Part shown: positions 1 through 5,702 of the stretch, piece after piece
Numbering within the stretch: the first letter of the stretch is position 1
Layout of the letters: every line of letters starts with the position of its first letter
NCBI GenBank assembly: GCA_015655035.1
Contig: JAATFS010000133.1
Span: 1 to 9,067 of the forward strand
Direction: 5' to 3'
DNA: 9,067 bases
Source of the DNA: Lysobacterales bacterium
GTDB lineage: Bacteria; Pseudomonadota; Gammaproteobacteria; Xanthomonadales; Xanthomonadaceae
Notes under the pieces: model-generated
The model's input: only the letters and a program-made list of their open reading frames with translations
Told to the model about the DNA's origin: nothing
Databases searched by the model: none
Made by a program: the position numbers and the translations under genes

Positions 1-97
1 CCGCCGGGCCCCGGTAGGCGAGGGCGCCGCCGCGTTCACATGCAGCGCACGCAAAAACCTGCTATAGCTCTTGCAGGCACCCCAAGCAGAGGTACGA

Positions 98-271
98 ATG
101 GCGACACTGCGCACGAGCAAGGCAGTTCCACCTTCCACCGTCTACGTCGCACCCAGGGAAAGCAAGCTCATCACGCATGAGCAACTGCACAACCACTTGC
201 AGACGTTCCAACAGGCCGGTGGCGTGATCGAACGACTCGGAAATACACCTGCGCTCAAACGGATTGGTTGA
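98..271 (+). CDS. Small hypothetical protein (57 aa)
   Basis: I do not recognise this protein. The start at 98 is chosen because AGAGG (88-92) lies five bases upstream of the ATG; an in-frame ATG at 71 has no such site. The product is soluble, with no membrane segment or signal peptide. It has a basic, Thr/Ser/Pro-rich N-terminus (about residues 1-20), then an amphipathic helix-like stretch (LITHEQLHNHLQTFQQAGG, about 24-42), then a short IERLGNTPALKRI tail. A helix followed by GG and 'IE.LG.TP' looks like the short conserved proteins found in many proteobacteria and phages, but I cannot name a family. It is convergent with the EAL gene. The balanced composition and good ribosome-binding site favour a real gene, while the short length leaves doubt. 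Confidence 0.5.
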   Translation: MATLRTSKAVPPSTVYVAPRESKLITHEQLHNHLQTFQQAGGVIERLGNTPALKRIG

Positions 272-308
272 GCGCCACTCGCATCCGGGCAAGCCCCTTG
301 CCGTCTTC

Positions 309-337
309 GATGTCCCGCGATGCCAATCGCGGGCATC
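309..337. other. Strong hairpin between convergent genes
   Basis: GATG-(T)-CCCGCGAT pairs with ATCGCGGGCATC across a four-base GCCA loop. This gives 12 base pairs interrupted by one bulged T (313). It sits between the end of the small gene (271) and the end of the EAL gene (442, opposite strand). No T-run follows on either strand, so a classical intrinsic terminator is not supported. It may act as an mRNA 3'-end stabilising or pausing structure, or be a copy of a dispersed palindromic repeat. The rest of 272-441 shows nothing I can assign. Confidence 0.4.
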
Positions 338-441
338 CAGGCAGTTCCGGGGCCGGTTGGACTCGAGCAATGGCACGTTGGCGGGGCGCGGCGCTGCCGC
401 CTTGCGGAGGCGGGTGTTGCCGACAGCCCAGTGCTTGGGAT

Positions 442-2241
442 TCAGCGGTCACTCATTGGATAGGATCGTGGGTCCAGCGCCGGGCCGCTGGCCAGTCGCA
501 GCGCCTGTGCAGCCTCCATCGGCCGCGCCAGCAGATAGCCCTGGCCTTCGTCGCAGCCCCACTCGGTCAGAAGCCTGAGCTCGTCCAGATTCTCGATACC
601 TTCGGCGACCGTGGTGTAGCCCAGTTCGCACGTCAGGTTGATCACGGCTTGCGTTTTCAGGCGAGTGGTGGGTGAGGTGGCGAGGCCGGAGACCAGGCTG
701 CGGTCGAGCTTGATGACGTTGATCGGCAGCTCGGCTAGATAGCCAAAGTTGCTGTAGCCGCTGCCGAAATCATCGATGGCGATACGTATTCCATGTGCCT
801 TCAGCCCGATCAGTTGGGGCAGGGCGTGTTTATGGCTCTTGATCCATTGTCCTTCGGTGATTTCTATCTCGACACTGTGCGGGTCGATCCGATGATCGGC
901 GCAAACGCTAAGCAAATACTTGTTCAGGCCTTCGTCGTTGAAATCGTGCGCAGACAGGTTCAGTGACATATGCAGGTGCGGCTGAGTCCGGTGCCATTGC
1001 GCCAGTTGCGCGATGGCATGGGCGATGACCCAGCGTGTCACCTGCAGCATCAGCGCGGTTTTCTCCAGCACCGGGATCAATTCGTCCGGGTTCACCAGTC
1101 CCAGGTCCGGGTGATTCCAGCGCAGCAGCGCTTCAGCGCCACTGACCTTCAGGTCGCAGAGCCGTACGCGGGGTTGATAAAGCAGGTGGAATTCACCTCC
1201 CTGCAATCCGTCCCTGGCATCGATCGCCAGGCGGTAGGCACGTTTGAGCTGATCGTCCCGCAGTGGGTCGTACCACAGCATCGGGGTCTCCGCGTTGATT
1301 GCCGCGTGCATGGCAATCAAGGCCTTGCGCATCACGTCTTCGGCTTCGGCAGCGGTGGCATGAAACGGTACAACGCCAGCATGGAACAACGGTGTCATCG
1401 GCACTCCGCTCGCCAGCACCTGTGCGCGCATGCCTTCGTTCAGGCGCAGCAGCAGTGCATTCATCGCGTCCTTGCTGTGACCGCGGCATATAAAGGCGAA
1501 GCGGGTGGAGCCCACGTGATAGACCTTGGCGTCGTCGCCGAGCAATTGCATCAAGCGATGTCCGGCCTGGCGGATCAACGACTCCATTGGCGACACTCCC
1601 AGCACTTGCCAGGCGTCATTGACGGTTTGGCTGTTCATGACGTCGGTCATCACCGCATACAGCGTCTCCGGGGTTTTACGTGCCGCCAGCATGCGCAGAT
1701 CGGCCTGCAACTGACGATGGTTATGCATGCCGCTGACCAGCTCGCGTCGACCCACCGAAAGCTTCAATTCAATATGGGTCATCACGATGCGGGAAAGTGT
1801 GAGCAGCTGGCGACGCTCTTCCGCGCTGAGCTGGCGCGGCTTGTAATCGGCCAGGCAAAGGGTGCCCAGTGGATGGCCGGACCCGGTCACCAGCGCAGCG
1901 CCGGCGTAGAACCTCAGGAATGGATCGTGGGCCACCATGGGGTTGCTGGCAAATAGCTGATCCTTGCTCAGGTCTGGAATTTCCAGGATGTCGGTTTCGG
2001 CGTCGAGCGCGCAGGCGCAGATCGAGATGTCGCGTTCGGTGTAGGTTATCTGGGTGCCGACCTTGGAGATGAAGTGTTGCGCATCCGCGTCCACGATCGT
2101 CACCAGTACGATCGGCACATCGAAGGTAAAGGCGGCCAGCTGGGTGATCGGGTCCAGCGACTTCCCGAGATCGCGGTCGAGCACATTCAGTGCATTGAGC
2201 ACTGCGATGCGTTCGAGTTCGTACTTTCTGGAATAGGGCAT
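442..2241 (-). CDS. GAF / degenerate GGDEF / EAL cyclic-di-GMP phosphodiesterase
   Basis: A 599-residue cytoplasmic signalling protein predicted to hydrolyse cyclic di-GMP to pGpG. Domains in order: GAF sensor (about 20-160), GGDEF-like domain (about 175-325) and EAL domain (about 335-590). The diguanylate cyclase signature is lost: where GGDEF should stand the sequence is GSTRF (244-248), so cyclase activity is unlikely and this domain may only bind nucleotide or dimerise. The EAL domain keeps its signatures: EAL (370-372), NLSA with N428, EITE (460-463), DDFGSGYS (490-497), K511 in IKLD, AEGIE (546-550) and QGY (567-569). These match the usual metal-binding and catalytic residues. There is no transmembrane segment. 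The start at 2241 (MPYSRKYELER) begins just before the GAF domain; the frame is open for 63 more codons upstream, but that stretch has no domain character. No strong Shine-Dalgarno is visible. The GAF ligand is unknown. Confidence 0.93.
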   Translation of the reverse strand: MPYSRKYELERIAVLNALNVLDRDLGKSLDPITQLAAFTFDVPIVLVTIVDADAQHFISKVGTQITYTERDISICACALDAETDILEIPDLSKDQLFASNPMVAHDPFLRFYAGAALVTGSGHPLGTLCLADYKPRQLSAEERRQLLTLSRIVMTHIELKLSVGRRELVSGMHNHRQLQADLRMLAARKTPETLYAVMTDVMNSQTVNDAWQVLGVSPMESLIRQAGHRLMQLLGDDAKVYHVGSTRFAFICRGHSKDAMNALLLRLNEGMRAQVLASGVPMTPLFHAGVVPFHATAAEAEDVMRKALIAMHAAINAETPMLWYDPLRDDQLKRAYRLAIDARDGLQGGEFHLLYQPRVRLCDLKVSGAEALLRWNHPDLGLVNPDELIPVLEKTALMLQVTRWVIAHAIAQLAQWHRTQPHLHMSLNLSAHDFNDEGLNKYLLSVCADHRIDPHSVEIEITEGQWIKSHKHALPQLIGLKAHGIRIAIDDFGSGYSNFGYLAELPINVIKLDRSLVSGLATSPTTRLKTQAVINLTCELGYTTVAEGIENLDELRLLTEWGCDEGQGYLLARPMEAAQALRLASGPALDPRSYPMSDR

Positions 2242-2252
2242 AAGGAACCCAT

Positions 2253-2299
2253 GCAGGTACAGGCTTGGAAGAAGCGTAAGACCGCCTGGGTGTACCTGC
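2253..2299. repeat. Inverted repeat GCAGGTACA/TGTACCTGC in the EAL leader
   Basis: A perfect 9-bp inverted repeat (2253-2261 and 2291-2299) separated by 29 bases, located 12 to 58 bases upstream of the EAL start codon on the minus strand. In the mRNA it would form a long-loop hairpin just before the ribosome-binding region. Equally, the arms, 38 bp apart centre to centre, could be two binding sites for a dimeric regulator. Neither is demonstrated. Confidence 0.45.
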
Positions 2300-2489
2300 G
2301 GCATCGAAATCAGGAAGGAAATGAATCCTTCAGCTACCTCCCGACAGGCACGGCGTTGGAAAGTTCGTGTCGTCAGCTGGATCGACACGGGCAATGTGGT
2401 TTCTGAACATGGGATTGCGGGCGGGTGCATGGGCGGCGTGGCCTGCCAACCCCGGTCAAGCAGTCGCGGCGTTGCGGGACGCGTGACCC

Positions 2490-2501
2490 GGGGGGGGGGG
2501 G
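2490..2501. repeat. Homopolymeric tract of 12 G
   Basis: Twelve consecutive G follow CCC and precede CTC. The tract is intergenic, lying about 250 bases upstream of the EAL start codon and 71 bases upstream of the tRNA-Ala gene. Such tracts are prone to slippage during replication and also to sequencing error. Confidence 0.9.
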
Positions 2502-2506
2502 CTCGA

Positions 2507-2534
2507 CCAATAGGGCGAACGTGGGGCCTATTGG
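2507..2534. repeat. Inverted repeat CCAATAGG/CCTATTGG at the tRNA promoter
   Basis: Two perfect 8-bp complementary arms (2507-2514 and 2527-2534) have centres 20 bp apart, close to two turns of DNA. The right arm covers the first four bases of the proposed -35 element of the tRNA promoter. The geometry suits an operator for a dimeric regulator, but no known consensus is recognised. A hairpin with a 12-base loop is the alternative. Confidence 0.45.
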
Positions 2535-2559
2535 CTTCTGCCGGCCGTAAAGTTAGAAT
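2531..2559 (+). promoter_or_regulatory. Probable sigma-70 promoter of tRNA-Ala
   Basis: TTGGCT (2531-2536) as -35 and TAGAAT (2554-2559) as -10 are separated by exactly 17 bases. The predicted transcription start near 2566 would leave a 5' leader of only about seven bases before the tRNA. The -10 matches the consensus at five of six positions and the spacing is ideal; the -35 is moderate. Confidence 0.6.
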
Positions 2560-2572
2560 TGATGGGTCGTAT

Positions 2573-2648
2573 GGGGCGGTAGCTCAGCTGTGAGAGCGTC
2601 GCGTTCGCAATGCGAAGGTCGGGAGTTCGATCCTCCTCCGCTCCACCA
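2573..2648 (+). tRNA. tRNA-Ala (anticodon CGC)
   Basis: A complete 76-base tRNA including an encoded CCA (2646-2648), reading GCG alanine codons. The acceptor stem pairs 2573-2579 with 2638-2644 and contains the G3:U70 wobble pair (2575:2642), the identity element read by alanyl-tRNA synthetase. The D-stem is GCTC/GAGC (2582-2585 and 2594-2597). The anticodon stem is TCGCG/TGCGA (2599-2603 and 2611-2615), with anticodon CGC at 2606-2608 in a TTCGCAA loop. The T-stem is GGGAG/CTCCT around TTCGATC (2626-2632). The D-loop is unusual: it reads AGCTGTGA, with T at 2591 where the conserved G19 normally follows G18. No attachment-site duplication of its 3' end is visible nearby. Confidence 0.97.
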
Positions 2649-2659
2649 AATATCCAGCC

Positions 2660-2700
2660 AGAACAGTGCACCGCGCCCTTATGGCGTGATGCGCTGTTTT
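2660..2700 (+). terminator. Intrinsic terminator after tRNA-Ala
   Basis: A long stem begins 12 bases after the tRNA CCA. AACAGTGCACCGCGCC (2662-2677) pairs with 2683-2698 across a CTTAT loop. Over 16 positions there are two G:T wobbles and one C:A mismatch. The descending arm ends in TTTT (2697-2700). This is a good rho-independent terminator shape with a short T-tract, and it isolates the tRNA from the operon downstream. Confidence 0.7.
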
Positions 2701-2818
2701 GACATGGGCGATGCATTCGCCTGATCTGCGCGGTTCGCACGCACGTGTGGGTGGGCCTGGATCAAGCAGATATCGCCGTAACGACGGCTGATCGCCTATC
2801 CGCTGGCCACTCCGCTCG

Positions 2819-2839
2819 GCCGGCAGCGCTGCTGCCGGC
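2819..2839. repeat. Perfect 9-bp inverted repeat next to the motor operon promoter
   Basis: GCCGGCAGC (2819-2827), GCT spacer, GCTGCCGGC (2831-2839). It lies immediately upstream of the -10-like TAAAAT at 2843 and covers the place where a -35 element would be. It could be a dyad operator, or a very stable hairpin belonging to upstream transcription. There is no T-run directly after it, so a terminator role is less likely. Confidence 0.5.
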
Positions 2840-2842
2840 GTG

Positions 2843-2848
2843 TAAAAT
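2843..2848 (+). promoter_or_regulatory. Candidate -10 element of the four-gene motor operon
   Basis: TAAAAT lies 21 bases before the first start codon (2870). The predicted transcript start near 2855 would give a leader of about 15 bases. No recognisable -35 exists because that region is the GC-rich inverted repeat, so expression may depend on an activator or on relief of a repressor. This is inferred only from position and base match. Confidence 0.4.
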
Positions 2849-2869
2849 ACCGTTTTCGACGCCCGCAGC

Positions 2870-3595
2870 ATGGTGCAAATTCCTCGACGTACCACTATTC
2901 GCGGCCCGACCTTCATTCGCTTGCTCGCCGCTCTGAACGATGCCGATGTGGCGCAGCCCAGGCTGTCGCTGTCGGATCGGTTGAGCCAATGGATCGATTG
3001 GAATCAAGCGCTCGCGCTGTCCACGGCATTGGACGAAGCGCCGTCTGCAGCGGACCCGGAGGCGTCGTCGCCAGGTGTGGTCGACGAGGATGAATGCGCA
3101 CGTGTGCGTGCGGCCTTGAGCGCTGCGATCAGCGACGATCCGGCGTTTTCCAGGGTTGCGACGGGGGGCGGAGCCACTGTCGTGGATGACACGCTCGACT
3201 ATGCGTTCTTCCGGCAGCGCTATCTGGCCGTGCAGCAGTCGATGCAGACCGGCATCGGCAACCTGCGCAGGCGCCTGCGCGAGATGCTGGCCACCGGGAC
3301 GGTGGAAATGGGGCGGCTTGCGGCTGTGGATGCGGTGATGGAACGAGCCTTGAGCCGGCGCGAGCGCGGCTTGCTGGCCACCGCGCCAGCATTGCTTGAA
3401 GGTCATTTCGAACGCTTGCGCCAGGCCGCGCGCGAGCTGCCGGCGGTGGCGCCGGAATCTGAAGACGCGCCGCCGGCCACGGCCGACGCGTGGCTGGACG
3501 TGTTCCGCAAGGATATGCAGAACCTGCTGCTCGCCGAACTGGATGTTCGCTTTCAACCGGTGGAAGGCTTGCTGGCCGCCGTTCGCACCCGCTAA
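2870..3595 (+). CDS. DUF3348 family protein, first gene of the motor operon
   Basis: A 241-residue protein of unknown function that I assign to DUF3348 from memory of its N-terminal signature: RGPTFIRLLAAL (11-22) followed by LSDRLSQWIDW (34-44). It has no signal peptide or transmembrane segment, so it should be cytosolic. A low-complexity Ala/Asp/Glu stretch (56-75) links the N-terminal part to a mostly helical body: YAFFRQRYLAVQQSM (111-125), the Arg-rich NLRRRLREML (131-140) and FERLRQAAREL (180-190). A second Pro/Ala linker (191-206) precedes the C-terminal block LLLAELDVRFQPVEGLLAAVR (219-239). No nucleotide-binding, nuclease or other catalytic motif is visible. It ends 10 bases before the DUF802 channel gene. 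No clear Shine-Dalgarno precedes the ATG, and the predicted leader is very short. I infer a cytosolic partner or regulator of the motor, possibly contacting its long helical tail; this is untested. Confidence 0.88.
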   Translation: MVQIPRRTTIRGPTFIRLLAALNDADVAQPRLSLSDRLSQWIDWNQALALSTALDEAPSAADPEASSPGVVDEDECARVRAALSAAISDDPAFSRVATGGGATVVDDTLDYAFFRQRYLAVQQSMQTGIGNLRRRLREMLATGTVEMGRLAAVDAVMERALSRRERGLLATAPALLEGHFERLRQAARELPAVAPESEDAPPATADAWLDVFRKDMQNLLLAELDVRFQPVEGLLAAVRTR

Positions 3596-3605
3596 CTAGG
3601 ACGTT

Positions 3606-5702
3606 ATGTTCAAGAATCTTCTTCACCTCGCTGTATTTCTCGTTGGCCTGATCGCGGTGGGCTGGATAGGTGCCGGTTATGTCGGCTCCAATCCGCTGGC
3701 GCTGGCTGTGGTGTTGCTGATCGGCGCCTGTTACCTGGCCGGCGGGTTAGAGCTGTACCGCTATCGGCAAGCCACCTCCACGCTGGAACTGGCGGTGGCC
3801 GACCTGTCGGTATCACCGCCGGTCCTGGGCGATTGGCTCCAGCGGCTGCATCCGTCGCTGCGCAATGCGGTGCGCCTGCGGATCGAGGGTGAGCGCGTGG
3901 CGCTGCCGGGACCGGCACTGACGCCGTACTTGGTAGGCCTGCTGGTGCTGCTGGGCATGCTGGGGACGTTGCTGGGCATGATGGCGACCCTGCGTGGGAC
4001 CGGGATGGCGCTGGAAAGCGCTACCGATCTGCAGGCGATCCGCGATTCGCTGGGTACGCCGGTCAAGGGGCTGGGTTTTGCCTTTGGCACCTCGATTGCA
4101 GGTGTGGCCTCCTCGGCGATGCTCGGGCTGTTGTCCGCGCTGTGCCGGCGCGACCGGCTGCACGTGGTGCAGCAACTGGATGCGGGGATCGCTACCACCT
4201 TGCGGGTGCATTCGCAGGCGTATCAGCGCGAAGAAACGTTCAAGTTGCTGCAACGACAGACCGAAGTGTTGCCGACCCTGGTCGATCGCTTGCAGGGCAT
4301 GATGGCGGCCCTCGAACAGCAGGGCCTGGCCGCCCACGAACGCCAGATCAGCAGCCAGACGGCTTTCCACGGCAAGATCGAGGATACCTATGCGCGACTG
4401 GCGTCCTCCGTGGAACGGTCGTTGAAGGATGGTGTGAGCGAAAGCGCCCGTGCCGCAAGCGCCGCGCTGCAGCCGGTCGCGGAAGCGGCGATGGCGGCCG
4501 TGGTGCGCGAAACGGCGTCGTTGCATGGCAATGTCACGCAGGCGGTGCAGCGGCAGTTGGATGGCGTGACGAGCGGCCTGGAAACCACGACCACGACGGT
4601 GGCGGATTTGTGGAGCCAGGCGCTGGCCGGGCAGCAGCAATCCAATGCGGCGCTGATCGCCGATCTGCGCGCTTCGCTGGAGCGTTTCGGCGAAAGCTTC
4701 GAGCAACGCTCCGGTGGCTTGCTGGAAGGCGTGTTCACCCGTCTCGACGCCACCGCAGGCAACGTGGCCCAAGCGTGGACCCAGGCGTTGTCGCAACAGG
4801 ATGCCGCCAACCAGGCCTTGGCGAGCCGCCATCAGCAGACCCTGGCTGCGGCCGCCGCCACGTTCGAGCAGCAGGCGGCGGCGCTGGTTCAAGGTGTGGA
4901 CCAGGCGCACGCGGGCATGCAATCGACGCTGGAAGCCCGCGATCAGCAGCGCCTGACGGTCTGGAGCGACGCACTGGGCGCGATGATCGAGGCGCTGCGC
5001 AAGGAATGGGAACAGGCCGGGGCTCACGCCACCCATCAGCAACAGGAAATCTGCGACACGCTGGCGCGCACCGCAAACGACATTTCGACGCAGACGCAGG
5101 CGCATGCCAGCGGCACGATTGCGGAGATTTCGCGGTTGGTGCAGGCCGCATCGGAGGCGCCAAAGGCCGCGGCCGAAGTCATTGCCGAGCTGCGCCAGAA
5201 GCTGTCCGACAGCATGGTTCGCGATACCGCGATGCTGGAAGAGCGCAATCGCCTGATGACCACGCTGGAAACCCTGCTCGACAGCGTGAGCCATACCTCC
5301 ACCGAACAGCGCGTGGCCATCGATGCGCTGGTCGCCACTTCTGCCGATCTGCTGGAGCGTGTCGGCACGCGCTTTACCGATCACATCGAGGCCGAAACCG
5401 GCAGGCTCGGTACGGCAGCGGCCCAGGTCACCGTCGGCGCGGCCGAGGTGGCGAGCCTGGGTGAGGCGTTCGCCGCGGCCGTGCAGCTGTACGGCAAGTC
5501 GAACGACAAGCTGGTGGCGCGCTTGCAGCGGATCGAGACCGCGCTGGACAAGTCCGCTTCGCGCAGTGATGAGCAACTGGCGTACTACGCAGCGCAAGCG
5601 CGGGAAGTGATCGACCTGAGCATGCTGGCGCAGAAGCAGATCGTCGAGGATCTGCAACAACTGGCCGCGCAGCGCGCCGCGACCGGAGCCAAGGCGGCAT
5701 GA
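3606..5702 (+). CDS. DUF802 protein: MotA/ZorA-like channel subunit with a long helical tail
   Basis: A 698-residue inner-membrane protein. Hydrophobic segments lie at about 5-25, 30-50, 107-128 and 155-180. The third (LLGMLGTLLGMMATL) and fourth (LGFAFGTSIAGVASSAMLGLL) resemble the pore-lining helices of ExbB, TolQ and MotA, with T121 and T162/S163 where those families place the polar residues of the ion path. The loop between helices 2 and 3 and everything after about 181 should be cytoplasmic. The tail (about 200-698) is Ala/Gln/Glu-rich, almost free of Pro and predicted helical. It contains tandem repeats marked by Trp at 336, 391 and 453 (VADLWSQAL, VAQAWTQAL, TVWSDAL). A conserved-looking C-terminus contains SNDKLVARLQRIETALDKS (632-650). 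AGGA (3598-3601) serves as ribosome-binding site, and the stop overlaps the next start as ATGA. In size and layout it matches ZorA of Zorya more than MotA. I expect a pentamer around two copies of the next protein. Confidence 0.9.
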   Translation: MFKNLLHLAVFLVGLIAVGWIGAGYVGSNPLALAVVLLIGACYLAGGLELYRYRQATSTLELAVADLSVSPPVLGDWLQRLHPSLRNAVRLRIEGERVALPGPALTPYLVGLLVLLGMLGTLLGMMATLRGTGMALESATDLQAIRDSLGTPVKGLGFAFGTSIAGVASSAMLGLLSALCRRDRLHVVQQLDAGIATTLRVHSQAYQREETFKLLQRQTEVLPTLVDRLQGMMAALEQQGLAAHERQISSQTAFHGKIEDTYARLASSVERSLKDGVSESARAASAALQPVAEAAMAAVVRETASLHGNVTQAVQRQLDGVTSGLETTTTTVADLWSQALAGQQQSNAALIADLRASLERFGESFEQRSGGLLEGVFTRLDATAGNVAQAWTQALSQQDAANQALASRHQQTLAAAAATFEQQAAALVQGVDQAHAGMQSTLEARDQQRLTVWSDALGAMIEALRKEWEQAGAHATHQQQEICDTLARTANDISTQTQAHASGTIAEISRLVQAASEAPKAAAEVIAELRQKLSDSMVRDTAMLEERNRLMTTLETLLDSVSHTSTEQRVAIDALVATSADLLERVGTRFTDHIEAETGRLGTAAAQVTVGAAEVASLGEAFAAAVQLYGKSNDKLVARLQRIETALDKSASRSDEQLAYYAAQAREVIDLSMLAQKQIVEDLQQLAAQRAATGAKAA

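Larger units (their letters stand above)
2242..2572. other. Gene-free region between the EAL gene and tRNA-Ala
   Basis: This stretch of about 330 bases separates the start of the EAL gene (leftward) from the tRNA gene (rightward). No open frame in it has coding character. It holds a 9-bp inverted repeat in the EAL leader (2253-2299), a run of 12 G (2490-2501), an inverted repeat with arms 20 bp apart (2507-2534) and the tRNA promoter (2531-2559), each listed separately. A shorter palindrome, GAAGGA/TCCTTC, lies at 2314-2331. The EAL promoter must lie here but I cannot place it with confidence. Confidence 0.7.

Noticed and set aside
58..77. CCTGC/GCAGG hairpin and TATAGC as a promoter for the small gene
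   Set aside because: Only five base pairs around a 10-base loop, and no -35 element at suitable spacing; too weak to annotate.
970..1956. 328-residue open frame on the plus strand within the EAL gene
   Set aside because: The opposite strand encodes intact GGDEF-like and EAL domains; the composition here (Gln, His, Arg) is typical of an antisense shadow.
2242..2430. 63-codon upstream extension of the EAL gene
   Set aside because: It has no domain content, the GAF domain starts right after the internal ATG at 2241, and the stretch contains the leader inverted repeat.
2573..2648. tRNA-Ala as an integration site of a mobile element
   Set aside because: No integrase gene and no repeat of the tRNA 3' end is visible within the window.
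4142..5464. 440-residue plus-strand frame inside the DUF802 gene
   Set aside because: Arg/Gly/Ala-rich alternative-frame translation without hydrophobic cores or motifs.
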